Part shown: in pieces, positions 37,321-46,457 of the stretch
Numbering within the stretch: the stretch's first letter is position 1
Layout: each line of letters starts with the position of its first letter
Assembly (NCBI GenBank): GCA_965267405.1
Contig: OZ253954.1
Coordinates: 1,116,001-1,180,000 of the forward strand
Direction of reading: 5' to 3'
Length of the DNA stretch: 64,000 nt
From: JAPPOI01 sp028818055
Lineage (GTDB): Bacteria; Pseudomonadota; Alphaproteobacteria; Rhodobacterales; Rhodobacteraceae
Made by a program: the position numbers and the translations under genes
Notes under the pieces: generated by a model
The model's input: only the letters and a program-made list of their open reading frames with translations
Told to the model about the DNA's origin: nothing
Database searches by the model: none

Positions 37321-38615
37321 TTTGGTTTGTGCCCGTCGCGGTACCTGATTTCTCGCTGCGGGAACGGAATCTCTACGCCAGCTTCTTTCAATGCATTCCA
37401 AATCAGGAAGCGTACTTCAGACGTGTACTTGTTTTTGCCGTCGTCGATACCCTCAACCCAAAACTCGACGCCGAAGTCGACGCCGCTGTCTCCGAACCCT
37501 CGAAGCTCGCAATCTGGTGCCTCCGGTTCCGTCAAAACGCCGGGATGTGATGCCACTGCTTTTTCAATGATGTCCGGTATGAGATTAATGTCCGTGTCGT
37601 AGCTCACCGAAAAGTCGACTTCATAGCGATTACCCGAGCCGGCGTCCGACCAGTTCACAATCCGAGACGTGATGAAGTCCTCGTTTGGAACAACGATCCA
37701 CTTCCCGTCAAATGTCTCGAGAATTGTAGCGCGAGCACCCATCTTGATGATGCGCCCACTTTCTCCACCATCCAGTTCCACGAAATCGCCAACCGTCGCT
37801 TGACCTTCGAGTAGCAGAATGATCCCGGATATGAAGTTCGATGCGATCTTTTGAAGACCAAAGCCAAGTCCAACGCCAATCGCACCGCCGAGAAGCGCCA
37901 GCGCCGACAAATCCAGCCCCATAACATTCAGAAGAACGAGACCGACCGCTGCGAAAATGGCCAATTCAAAAGCTTTAGCGGCAAGTTCGCGCGTTGGCAC
38001 GCGGATGTTCTCTTGGGCCCGGATGTATGTGGTACCGGTGTCGGCAGACCACCGTCCCAACCAGAAAAGAATAGACCCCGCAATGATGGCCCGAACAATG
38101 GCAAGAACCGAGAAGTTGATGCGGCCCATCGAAACTCTCGTGGCTTCCAAGGTCGCAACGATGGGGTCAAGCAATCCCAACACGTAGAGCGCCGCGATCG
38201 GTATCGCGACATATCGACCGAGCAGTTTCAAAAATGGATCTGAGATGATCTCGTTCACGATCTTTCGAACCGCAATGAACACGAAAACCCGTTTGCCCAG
38301 CGCGATGACGGCCCCTGAGCCGAATAGCGAACGGGTGACCTGTTCTCCCGCAGCAGTGAAGGCATACGCGAAGACCGGCAACAGGATCGGAAGGAACAGA
38401 AATGCGAAGCGTCTGACCTTTGCGATCAGATTGTTCTGGCCCTCGGCAGGCGTAAGCAATTTCGCAAGTCTTGGCCGCGCCCAAGCGGCAACGACAACGG
38501 CCACAAGCCACGCGGCAACCAGCAGACCGAACTGCGCGTAAGCCGCTGGAGACGTTATCCAATCAAGCGCAATCGCCTGCCCTTGTTCCAAGTAATTTTC
38601 TACCGTCTCAATCAT
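37317..38615 (-). CDS. MscS-family mechanosensitive ion channel
   Basis: A 432-residue MscS-like channel with extra N-terminal transmembrane helices (about five to six in all). The pore-lining helix is rich in Gly/Ala (LLGGAIGVGLGFGLQKIASNFISGIILL), followed by the cytoplasmic beta domain (GDFVELDGGESGRIIKMGARATILETFDGKWIVVPNEDF). It would release solutes on hypo-osmotic shock. It overlaps the winged-helix gene by 4 bases, tail to tail. Confidence 0.92.
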   Translation of the reverse strand: MIETVENYLEQGQAIALDWITSPAAYAQFGLLVAAWLVAVVVAAWARPRLAKLLTPAEGQNNLIAKVRRFAFLFLPILLPVFAYAFTAAGEQVTRSLFGSGAVIALGKRVFVFIAVRKIVNEIISDPFLKLLGRYVAIPIAALYVLGLLDPIVATLEATRVSMGRINFSVLAIVRAIIAGSILFWLGRWSADTGTTYIRAQENIRVPTRELAAKAFELAIFAAVGLVLLNVMGLDLSALALLGGAIGVGLGFGLQKIASNFISGIILLLEGQATVGDFVELDGGESGRIIKMGARATILETFDGKWIVVPNEDFITSRIVNWSDAGSGNRYEVDFSVSYDTDINLIPDIIEKAVASHPGVLTEPEAPDCELRGFGDSGVDFGVEFWVEGIDDGKNKYTSEVRFLIWNALKEAGVEIPFPQREIRYRDGHKPN

Positions 38616-38693
38616 TCTCAGTTCCTTGGCGTTGCTGCTTTAAAACACAGGCACAAAAATGATGTCATTAGCAATTTTTTCCCATTAGTTGCC

Positions 38694-38917
38694 GACGACC
38701 CGCTCCCTTATATCGAGGATGTCGGGTCGGCATCGATCATCCCCGTTGTCCCAAGGCCCGGCCACCTCGGTCGCAGGGCGCGCCCATGCGATCGAGGCTG
38801 GGAAACCAGTGTGAGGCGCAGGTAAGCGGTGGGGGAGCACGGAAAACACGTGCCAGAGTCTGGTAGCTTCATCGCTACTTAAGAGGGATCGGATGTGTGT
38901 GGTTCGATCCCTCTTTT
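38694..38917 (+). ncRNA. Candidate structured non-coding RNA (6S-like size, identity unproven)
   Basis: The 308-base gap 38616-38923 holds no credible gene but is rich in stems. There is an inverted repeat CGACCCG/CGGGTCG, then CCTCGGTCGCA pairing with TGCGATCGAGG around a GGGCGCGCCC tip (about 38765-38797). Next are a GAAA tetraloop hairpin CTGG-GAAA-CCAG, then GCACG/CGTGC and GTAGC/GCTAC. A terminator ends it at 38881-38917. A TATATC box at about 38710 could be part of a promoter. The size fits 6S RNA; it does not match SRP RNA, tmRNA or RNase P motifs that I know. Confidence 0.45.
38881..38917. terminator. Rho-independent terminator (11-bp stem)
   Basis: AAGAGGGATCG / 13-base loop / CGATCCCTCTT, followed by TT to give TTTT on the plus strand. 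It ends the candidate RNA and is also 7 bases past the stop of the minus-strand gene at 38924, so it probably serves both. Confidence 0.85.
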
Positions 38918-38923
38918 CGTTAC

Positions 38924-39397
38924 TCAACCCGGCTGATCCTGAAGATGCAACTTCATGTCCATCAGGACTTTTTGAAGGGCATTCGTTTCATCCAACAGTC
39001 GCTTCGTTTCGTTGAGCGAAATCACCCCGTCTTCAATCGAGTGATTGTATTCGGCCATCAAGGTGGCAAATCTCTGCGACAGCTTTATCACATCACTGTT
39101 CAAACCACCTGTGGGGTCGCCAGCTTCTTCACCATGTTCCAGTCTAAGACCAAGCAGTTCGGCGAGCGCTTTTGACACGAAAGGCATCGATGCCTGTCGC
39201 TCAAGCTCCACCAAAACATTGACCGGTATGAAGCGGTCACCGTTTTCATCTGCGAGGGAGGCGTAGCGCCCGAGTGTGGCTTTCGATTTTCCCGAAACTT
39301 CGCAAGCCTTCGCAAATCCAAGGTCTTTGATCAGCGCATCTGTGTGTCGCTTTAGGTAGTCTCCCCGCGCGGCGCGCTCTTTCGCGTCCGTGTCCAT
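38924..39397 (-). CDS. Putative helix-turn-helix regulatory protein (phage-CII-like)
   Basis: The 157-residue product has a region KRHTDALIKDLGFAKACEVSGKSKATLGRYASLADE that looks like a helix-turn-helix, followed by long helices (NSDVIKLSQRFATLMAEYNHSIEDGVISLNETKRLLDETNAL). The layout resembles phage CII/Cp76-type regulators found as chromosomal genes in Rhodobacteraceae. No phage genes are nearby. DNA binding is inferred, not shown. Confidence 0.6.
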   Translation of the reverse strand: MDTDAKERAARGDYLKRHTDALIKDLGFAKACEVSGKSKATLGRYASLADENGDRFIPVNVLVELERQASMPFVSKALAELLGLRLEHGEEAGDPTGGLNSDVIKLSQRFATLMAEYNHSIEDGVISLNETKRLLDETNALQKVLMDMKLHLQDQPG

Positions 39398-39568
39398 TCA
39401 TGTGTCCCTTATTCGGCGATCCCCGTTGCCGTGTAACATTTGTAAATCAATGTGGCGGCGTTGCCTATAAAATAACGGACCTTGGACGAAACGTAATTTC
39501 AGTTTCAATCGAGCTACTTCAGCGTCTGGTAAAGTGGAAGCACCAGGACGAAAATCAGGAGTGTTTTA

Positions 39569-39645
39569 TGGCGACCCCGGCAGGATTCGAACCTGCAACC
39601 TGCCCCTTAGGAGGGGGCTGCTCTATCCAGTTGAGCCACGGGGCC
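39569..39645 (-). tRNA. tRNA-Arg (CCT anticodon)
   Basis: A cloverleaf of 77 bases including CCA on the minus strand: acceptor GGCCCCG paired with CGGGGTC (one G-U), anticodon stem GCCCC/GGGGC around loop CTCCTAA giving anticodon CCT, and T-arm GCAGGTTCGAATCCTGC. It reads AGG codons. Confidence 0.97.
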
Positions 39646-39803
39646 GCTTCGCCCGTTCTGTCGGTTTCTCAGGCAAGTGACAAGTGTCGTGGATTTGGCA
39701 ATCAAAAAAATGCTTTGGCTCGCGCTCGGTGACGAAATAGCCTAAGGGGTGAGCAGATGAGTAATGATCGACCAAACAGATGACTGACAAGAAGATTATA
39801 CCG

Positions 39804-40841
39804 ATGAATGACGACATCGAAATTCCAGCACGCCGCCCGCTGACACTTCGCGATGTTTCAGAAGCTTCAGGCGTCAGCGAAATGACAGTCAGCCGGGTCC
39901 TCCGGAACCGTGGTGACGTATCGGATGCCACCCGCGACAAGGTTCTGAAGGCCGCAAAAACACTAGGATATGTGCCAAACAAAATTGCCGGTGCATTGGC
40001 GTCGAGCCGTGTAAATCTGGTGGCGGTCATCATCCCCAGCCTATCCAACATGGTATTTCCAGAAGTTATGACCGGCATTTCGGAGATCCTCGACGAAACG
40101 CCCCTTCAACCTGTTGTCGGCGTGACAAACTATCTTCCAGAAAAGGAAGAAGAAGTCTTGTTCGAGATGCTATCATGGCGGCCTTCAGGCGTAATCATTG
40201 CTGGCCTCGAGCACACCGAGGCCGCGACGGCCATGCTGAAGGCGTCGGGCGTACCAGTGGTCGAAATCATGGACACGGATGGCGAACCGATCGACTCAAT
40301 GGTTGGCATCAGCCACAGGCGAGCTGGCCGCGAAATGGCCCGTGCGATCGTGAAGGCTGGTTATCAGAACATCGGCTTTTTGGGCACCAAAATGCCGCTG
40401 GACCATCGGGCGCGGAAACGTTTTGAAGGATTCACCGAGGCGCTGGCGAAAGAAGGAATTGAAATCGTCGATCAAGAGTTCTATTCGGGCGGTTCGGCTC
40501 TGGCAAAAGGGCGAGAGTTGACCTCCACCATTCTTAAACGGTCCCCCGACATCGATTTTCTCTACTTTTCAAACGACATGATCGGTGCGGGTGGTCTACT
40601 TCACTGCCTTGATGAAGGTATCGAGGTGCCTGGCCGCATTGGGCTTGCAGGATTCAATGGCGTCGAACTTTTGGACGGACTGCCGGTGAAGTTGGCAACT
40701 ATGGACGCCGAGCGTCGTGAAATCGGGCGTTCGGCGGCGAGAATTATTGCCGAACAGGTTGATGGAACCAATCCAAAAGGCGGCCAGAGGATTGAGCTCA
40801 CGCCGACATTGCAAATTGGTCAAACGCTTCGCCGTCGCTAA
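39804..40841 (+). CDS. LacI-family transcriptional regulator (GntR/PckR-like)
   Basis: The 345-residue protein has the LacI helix-turn-helix LTLRDVSEASGVSEMTVSRVLRN with hinge helix PNKIAGALASSR and a type I periplasmic-binding ligand domain (LVAVIIPSLSNMVFPEVMTGI ... DFLYFSNDMIGAG). It resembles GntR/PckR-type LacI regulators of sugar-acid or central-carbon genes. An alternative ATG at 39780 adds 8 residues. No sugar-acid genes are adjacent, so it probably works in trans. Confidence 0.88.
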   Translation: MNDDIEIPARRPLTLRDVSEASGVSEMTVSRVLRNRGDVSDATRDKVLKAAKTLGYVPNKIAGALASSRVNLVAVIIPSLSNMVFPEVMTGISEILDETPLQPVVGVTNYLPEKEEEVLFEMLSWRPSGVIIAGLEHTEAATAMLKASGVPVVEIMDTDGEPIDSMVGISHRRAGREMARAIVKAGYQNIGFLGTKMPLDHRARKRFEGFTEALAKEGIEIVDQEFYSGGSALAKGRELTSTILKRSPDIDFLYFSNDMIGAGGLLHCLDEGIEVPGRIGLAGFNGVELLDGLPVKLATMDAERREIGRSAARIIAEQVDGTNPKGGQRIELTPTLQIGQTLRRR

Positions 40842-40963
40842 AAATCCTTATTAAATTGCGTTTATTTTCTCTTGCCGTTTCAGCAAGCGAGTAACTCTTC
40901 GGAAACGGGCGCGTCGATAGGTTGGGTGCGCGCTCGGAAGGGAGTGGGGGCTCATTCCGCGCA

Positions 40964-40979
40964 GTTCGAAAACTCGAAC
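40964..40979. promoter_or_regulatory. Inverted repeat upstream of the RTX metallopeptidase gene
   Basis: GTTCGA / AAAC / TCGAAC at 40964-40979 is a perfect 6-bp inverted repeat in the 263-base gap between the LacI gene and the 41105 gene. It may be an operator or a small hairpin. Nothing else is clear in this gap. Confidence 0.3.
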
Positions 40980-41104
40980 AAGTGGTGAGAGCAGATGCAC
41001 AAACGATTTTGCGCGGAGCAACGCTTCGCAAGCCTATGGTATGCGGACCTGGAGCTTCATTCGCCGACCCACCACGCGTTTGACCAAGAGGGTGGGTAAA
41101 TCAG

Positions 41105-42757
41105 ATGTGCACTACGTGTGCGGAATTCCAACCATGGCTGTCAGATTGCCAGTTTGAAGGTTTGTCAGGCGACGGAGGAACAGTTGAAAGTTCGCTGCCT
41201 GTCTATAGCTATGACCAAATCGCTTCCCAACTGACGGAGGGTTATTGGGGTGGAAACTCGCGTAGCTTTGACGCGACGATTGGTGACACACTCACTGTTG
41301 ATCTCACGGGATTAACGGCTAACGGACAAGATATGGCCCGCCAAGCCCTCCAAGCATGGTCCGACATATCGGGGCTCCTATTCTCCGAAACGACCGACGG
41401 TCCGCCAACTTCGACGGTTGTGGAGACAACCGATGCAGCTGACACGAACTCAACATTGTATTCGGTAGATGTGGGTGAAGACTTCGAAGGCTCGATCGGC
41501 AATCAATTCGATCGCGACCGCGTCGCAGTGTCTTTGGTGGCAGGGCAATCCGTTACGATCAGCATGGAAAGTGATGATAGGGCTGGCAACTCACTAGAGG
41601 ACCCGAACCTTCGATTGCTTGATGGCACCGGCAACGTACTAGCCTCAAGCGATGATGTAATTGGGAACAACTCCCTAATTGCATTCGAAGCTCCTTCAAC
41701 CGGCACATACTATATCGAAGCTGGGTCCTGGAATGATTCAGGTGTTGGCGACTATCGGGTCGAGGTCCGCCCCCAAATCAGCTCACCAGACATTATTTTC
41801 GACGACGAAAACTCCGGCGCTTACGCACAATCGTGGGTGTCCGGGTCAACAATCACTCAAGCATTCATAAACATCGACGACAACTGGGCAGGCGGTTCGA
41901 ACAGAACTGACGGATATTATTACCAGACCTATTTGCACGAGATCGGTCATGCTCTCGGCCTCGGTCACGCGGGGAATTACAATGGTGCCGCAACTTACGG
42001 GGTGCACAACCACTACCAAAACGACAGTTGGCAAGCGTCAGTGATGTCGTACTTTCACCAGACAGAGAACCCGACAATCGATGCCAGCTTTGCATATGTA
42101 ATCACACCACAAGTTGCCGACATAATTGCTGTCCACGACTTGTATGGAGCGCCAGATCTAAGGACCGGCAACGACACTTACGGCAACAACGCAACCACCG
42201 GCACCTACCTCGATATGGCATTTGATCTATCCAACCCGGTCAGCTTCGCTGTCTATGACACCGGCGGCATAGATACCTTTGACTTTGCTGACTTCACCTC
42301 CCACCAAAACCTCGACCTTCGAGAGGAGACATACTCCGATCTTGGTGGTCTGGAAGGGAATGTCGGCATTGCCCGGGGGACAGTCATTGAATACGGACTC
42401 ACGGGAAGTGGAAACGACACAATTGTGGGCAACGATGCGGACAACGGTTTAAGTTCAAGCGCCGGAACCGACACTATATCCGCTGGCTTGGGGAACGATG
42501 CCGTGTCGGTTGGCGCAGGTGATGACGTTGCAACCGGCGACGACGGTCGCGACCTAATTGAAGGTTCAACCGGAAACGACAGTCTTTCCGGGGGCGGCGA
42601 TGGTGATCTGATTTTTGGAGATGATATCCTTCTGGCAGACCTTATCTCAATTTTCCCGACCTGGACGCCACCCAACGACGCCCAGTCATTATTGGATAGC
42701 GGGGATTTGTTGGCTCTATGGGATGATATTTTGCTCGACGTCTACGAGATTGCTTGA
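41105..42757 (+). CDS. Secreted RTX zinc metallopeptidase with PPC domain inserted in the catalytic fold
   Basis: The 550-residue protein lacks a signal peptide and starts MCTTCAEFQPW. The M10/serralysin-type zinc motif is HEIGHALGLGH (His278, Glu279, His282, His288) with Met-turn MSYFHQ. Residues about 111-223 form a bacterial pre-peptidase C-terminal (PPC) domain (GSIGNQFDRDRVAVSLVAGQSVT; GTYYIEAGSW) lying between the first helix of the peptidase and the zinc helix. The C-terminus has RTX-type nonapeptides (GGGDGDLIFGDD). The architecture fits type I secretion of a calcium-stabilised protease. Confidence 0.88.
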   Translation: MCTTCAEFQPWLSDCQFEGLSGDGGTVESSLPVYSYDQIASQLTEGYWGGNSRSFDATIGDTLTVDLTGLTANGQDMARQALQAWSDISGLLFSETTDGPPTSTVVETTDAADTNSTLYSVDVGEDFEGSIGNQFDRDRVAVSLVAGQSVTISMESDDRAGNSLEDPNLRLLDGTGNVLASSDDVIGNNSLIAFEAPSTGTYYIEAGSWNDSGVGDYRVEVRPQISSPDIIFDDENSGAYAQSWVSGSTITQAFINIDDNWAGGSNRTDGYYYQTYLHEIGHALGLGHAGNYNGAATYGVHNHYQNDSWQASVMSYFHQTENPTIDASFAYVITPQVADIIAVHDLYGAPDLRTGNDTYGNNATTGTYLDMAFDLSNPVSFAVYDTGGIDTFDFADFTSHQNLDLREETYSDLGGLEGNVGIARGTVIEYGLTGSGNDTIVGNDADNGLSSSAGTDTISAGLGNDAVSVGAGDDVATGDDGRDLIEGSTGNDSLSGGGDGDLIFGDDILLADLISIFPTWTPPNDAQSLLDSGDLLALWDDILLDVYEIA

Positions 42758-42763
42758 TCTTAA

Positions 42764-44536
42764 TCAGCCAACCTCGTCTCCGTAGATCAGATCGCCTCCG
42801 TGGCCACCATCGATGAAATCATCGCCTTCACCACCGCGGATGGTATCAAGACCAGTTCCACCATCGATAACATCGTCGCCGGCGCCCCCTTCAATTAGAT
42901 CGTGCCAATCGCCGCCAAAAAGAATGTCGTTGCCCTCGAGACCATAGATCTCATCGTTTCCCGCCATGCCATCTATTGTGTCATCGCCCGTTCCTCCGAA
43001 GAGAGTGTCACTTCCGGGCCCGCCATTTAGCTGCTGATCGATGCTTAAGAGAGGGGGCCGATCAACATTCAAAGTTGAAGAATTTGAAAAGTCTGCCGCA
43101 GACAAAGAGGTTCCGTTATGACTTTCGATCGAAACAATCTCGCTGGCATAACTCAATACCACGCCATCTGAAGTCGGCGTGAACGTGATTTGGCTGACGT
43201 CATAAAGGAAATCAAAACCTGACAAGTCTAGGGAGTCTTGGACGGGATTATAGTCTGTGATCGAATCCGCGACGCCATCTTGCGAGAAGACAAAAAGGTC
43301 GGCCCCGTCCCCACCGGTTAGGGTGTCATAACCTTGCCCATCCCAAAGAATGTCATCACCGTCGTCGGCGGTGATTGCTTCACTCATGTCGCTACCGACG
43401 AGTTGATCATTGCCAATGGTTCCCACCAAGGCCGACCCATCCCCAACCAACACCGCCCCTAGCAACGACAAGTCGTGACTCATAACAGTTAGCCCCGTTT
43501 CGATGGAACTAGACGCATATATGTTCAGTTTTGTGCCTGCGATGTTTGTCGAAAGCCCTGAGACGCCTGTCAGCGTTGTTGCCGTGCTATCAGCAACGGA
43601 TTCAAGGTGCACCATTCGCCCGCCAGGAAGCATGGTGAACAGCGACATGCCGCCGTCAGAACCTCCTGCCGCAACAAATACGAAGTCACCAAATTCAGAC
43701 GCCGATACTTCGGTCGTCTGTTGAAAATACGTTCCAGTGCTATCCAGTATGTGATCTTTCAGAGAAAGGCTTCCTGTCGCGCTGATCATCAGGGAAGATA
43801 GCGAAGAAGACCCATACGACGCGATCAGTGCGTAGGTCGTTCCAAATTGCTCCACGATCGCAAGATCTTCGGGCGTACTAATTGGCAAACCCTCTGACGC
43901 ACCCAACACGCCGGAAACCGACATACTACCGTCGGGCAAAATTTCTGTGACGGTAAGGCCATGCTCGCTGGCAGAACTTGTCACGACATACTGGCTTCCA
44001 TCAACTATGACAGCAGCACTCGCACTGATATCCGCAAGGTACGCCAATGCGGTATCATTTAATCCCGAGGTCCAAGTAAGGCCCGGTCCCTCATCAAGGT
44101 AGACGTCCAATCCGCCGCCAACACGTCCAGAAACTATGGCGGGATGCCCTGCTAGCTCAACGAATGTCGGCGCGACCAAATCTGAGACCGATGCCAACGA
44201 ATATTGCGACCCCAAGGTACCATCGGCATCGATGTCGACGAAATTTCCGGCCGCGCTTGGGTATCCGGCAACCATGATGGCCGGATCGCTGACATCACCA
44301 TAGAAAGCTACCCCTGCTTCTGCGCCTACAACAAAGGAACCGGCAAGATCGAATTGGTTCGCCAGGGTCAGCGTTCCGTCGCCATTTATGGTGAGTTCGA
44401 CGATCTCTCCGTCGGCTTTGGCCAAGCCGTACAGAACTGTGCGGCCCCCAATTTCCACAATAAGGAGGTCGTTCATCCCAAATGAAAGGCCGATGTCTGG
44501 CCCAGTCAGAACTTGATCCACAACCAGATGTGGCAC
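42764..44536 (-). CDS. Large RTX (hemolysin-type calcium-binding) protein
   Basis: The 590-residue protein has an N-terminal about 360-residue region of repeated beta-strand units (GRTVLYGLAKADGEIVELTINGDGTLTL), looking like a propeller. The C-terminus has two RTX blocks: GNDQLVGSDMSE...GYDTLTGGDGADLFVF, and GSDTLFGGTGDDTIDGMAGNDEIYGLEGNDILFGG ending DLIYGDEVG (Ca2+-binding GGxGxDxxx). The last residues suit a type I secretion signal. The start is GTG at 44536 with GGGGG seven bases upstream. It is convergent with the RTX metallopeptidase gene (6 bases between stops). Confidence 0.88.
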   Translation of the reverse strand: MPHLVVDQVLTGPDIGLSFGMNDLLIVEIGGRTVLYGLAKADGEIVELTINGDGTLTLANQFDLAGSFVVGAEAGVAFYGDVSDPAIMVAGYPSAAGNFVDIDADGTLGSQYSLASVSDLVAPTFVELAGHPAIVSGRVGGGLDVYLDEGPGLTWTSGLNDTALAYLADISASAAVIVDGSQYVVTSSASEHGLTVTEILPDGSMSVSGVLGASEGLPISTPEDLAIVEQFGTTYALIASYGSSSLSSLMISATGSLSLKDHILDSTGTYFQQTTEVSASEFGDFVFVAAGGSDGGMSLFTMLPGGRMVHLESVADSTATTLTGVSGLSTNIAGTKLNIYASSSIETGLTVMSHDLSLLGAVLVGDGSALVGTIGNDQLVGSDMSEAITADDGDDILWDGQGYDTLTGGDGADLFVFSQDGVADSITDYNPVQDSLDLSGFDFLYDVSQITFTPTSDGVVLSYASEIVSIESHNGTSLSAADFSNSSTLNVDRPPLLSIDQQLNGGPGSDTLFGGTGDDTIDGMAGNDEIYGLEGNDILFGGDWHDLIEGGAGDDVIDGGTGLDTIRGGEGDDFIDGGHGGDLIYGDEVG

Positions 44537-44762
44537 CGTTCAACCCCCAAACGGAACAAAAACAGCAAAAAGACGCCCCAACTGAGGTTTTGGGCAATCA
44601 TGGTTAAGAAAATCTTCACAGGGACGCATCTGAGAACCCCACCTACAGATCACATTTGCTTCCCATGGTCGGGGTTCATTAGAAAAGCGGGTATGTCCGG
44701 GACGGCACCTTCAATTTACTCAATGGACCTTCAAAACTATCCGACACCAATAGGACTCAAAC

Positions 44763-45131
44763 ATGATCACTGGAATTGACCACATTGTACTGACTGTCCG
44801 CGACATCGAGGCAACGGCGGCGTTCTACAAACGCGTCCTTGGAGTTGAAGCCATTACATTCGGTGCGGGGCGACGTGCATTGGTGGTCGGGCATCAGAAG
44901 ATAAACTTGCATACCTTGGGAATGGAAACACGCAACCACGCCGCAATTGGCAGCGGCGACATTTGTCTATTGACGGATTTGTCTCCTGAACAAGTGGTCG
45001 AACGGTTGAATGACGAAGGTGTCAAAATCAATGAAGGGCCAGTGAAACGCAGCGGTGCAAATGGACCTATAACATCCGTCTACTTTGTTGATCCCGACGG
45101 GCATTTGATCGAAGTGAGCAGCTACGATTGA
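44763..45131 (+). CDS. VOC-family protein (glyoxalase-like)
   Basis: The 122-residue protein shows a well-preserved VOC fold: ITGIDHIVLTVRDIEATAAFYKRVLG, INLHTLG, and VYFVDPDGHLIEVSSYD with the usual His and Glu metal ligands. Roseobacter genomes often carry it next to sugar-acid or C3 metabolism genes; here glycerate kinase follows. The substrate is unknown. Confidence 0.9.
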   Translation: MITGIDHIVLTVRDIEATAAFYKRVLGVEAITFGAGRRALVVGHQKINLHTLGMETRNHAAIGSGDICLLTDLSPEQVVERLNDEGVKINEGPVKRSGANGPITSVYFVDPDGHLIEVSSYD

Positions 45132-45182
45132 CCAAATCGTCATTCTGCTGGCTTCGCGCGGCCAATCTGATAAATCGCTGGC

Positions 45183-46457
45183 ATGCCGAATTCTGCTGAC
45201 GTCGCATTTCTTACCGATCTTTTCCGCGCTGCTGTTGAGGCTGCTGATCCAAAGGCGGCCATGGCGCCACTGTTGCCCAACAAACCGAATGGACGAACCG
45301 TTGTCATTGGCGCTGGAAAAGGTGCCGCCCAAATGGCCGTCGCATTCGAGGAACTTTGGGACGGACCACTCGAGGGCGTTGTTGTCACCCGCTACGGTTA
45401 TGCAGCGCAAACCAAACAAATCCGCGTTTTGGAAGCGTCGCATCCTGTTCCAGACGAAAATGGCATGGAGGCAACCCAAGCGTTGTTTGATGCGGTATCT
45501 GCATTGAACAAGGATGATTTGGTGATCGCACTTATTTGCGGCGGCGGATCGGCGCTTCTACCTGCTCCTCCAGAAGGACTTTCGCTGGCAGACGAGCAGG
45601 CATTGAATGAAGCGCTTTTGGCGTCGGGCGCACCCATCTCGGCGATGAACGCGATCCGTAAACAGTGCAGCCAAATCAAAGGTGGGCGTTTGGCAGCCGC
45701 CGCGCATCCGGCTCGAGTGATCAGTTATGTCGTATCGGACGTCCCTGGTGACGACCCTGCACAAGTTGCATCCGGCCCAACTGTGCCTGACGAAAGCGAT
45801 CGCGCGAAAGCCATCGCCGCGATCGACGCCTATGGCATCAAACTGCCTGAGAATGTTCATTCTCACATCGAAACCACACCAGAAGCGCCCCACCCTGCCG
45901 ACACGGAATTCGAAGGAAATGAAGTGCACGTGATCGCATCGGCGGCGATTTCGTTAGAAGCTGCGGCTGAGCAGGCAAGCAAATCAGGAACTACGCCCGT
46001 CATTCTGTCTGATGCCATCGAAGGTGAAGCCCGCGATGTTGGTCTCGTGCACGCCGCGATTGCACGAGAAGTTGCGACCAAGGACCGGCCATTCAGTACA
46101 CCCGTTGTGATCCTTTCAGGTGGCGAGACGACCGTGACTATCCGAACGACGGGCGGCAAAGGTGGCCGAAATACCGAATTCCTTTTGGCTTTCGCAGGTG
46201 GCGTTGAGAATTTGGAACTGACCGCCCTGTCTGCGGACACTGACGGAATTGACGGCTCCGAAGACAATGCGGGTGCCTTTGCAGACGGTACGACCTGGCA
46301 ACGACTTAGATCTGCAGGTTCAGACCCGTCAAAGCTATTAGCGGATCACAATGCGTGGACGGCTTTTGACCTTGTTGGAGATCTGTTTGCCCCGGGACCG
46401 ACCGGTACCAACGTGAATGATTTTCGCGCGATATTGATCAAAGATCAGCAGGTATAA
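45183..46457 (+). CDS. ttuD: Glycerate kinase (TtuD/DUF4147 family)
   Basis: ATP-dependent phosphorylation of D-glycerate to 2-phosphoglycerate. The 424 residues carry the DUF4147 N-terminal domain ([25 protein letters not shown]) and the C-terminal MOFRL domain ([45 protein letters not shown]). Older annotations call such proteins hydroxypyruvate reductase; the domain set supports kinase. It overlaps the 3-prime end of the SDR gene by 13 bases (convergent). Confidence 0.9.
   Translation: MPNSADVAFLTDLFRAAVEAADPKAAMAPLLPNKPNGRTVVIGAGKGAAQMAVAFEELWDGPLEGVVVTRYGYAAQTKQIRVLEASHPVPDENGMEATQALFDAVSALNKDDLVIALICGGGSALLPAPPEGLSLADEQALNEALLASGAPISAMNAIRKQCSQIKGGRLAAAAHPARVISYVVSDVPGDDPAQVASGPTVPDESDRAKAIAAIDAYGIKLPENVHSHIETTPEAPHPADTEFEGNEVHVIASAAISLEAAAEQASKSGTTPVILSDAIEGEARDVGLVHAAIAREVATKDRPFSTPVVILSGGETTVTIRTTGGKGGRNTEFLLAFAGGVENLELTALSADTDGIDGSEDNAGAFADGTTWQRLRSAGSDPSKLLADHNAWTAFDLVGDLFAPGPTGTNVNDFRAILIKDQQV

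Noticed and set aside
38694..38917. SRP (4.5S) RNA, tmRNA or RNase P RNA
   Set aside because: The conserved SRP GGAAGGAAGC-type loop, tmRNA tRNA-like end and RNase P GAGGAAAGTCC motif are all missing. A GGTTCGATCC string near the end belongs to the terminator stem, not a T-arm.
38924..39397. Prophage remnant around the CII-like protein
   Set aside because: No integrase, structural or lysis genes and no att-like repeats were seen beside it or the tRNA-Arg gene.
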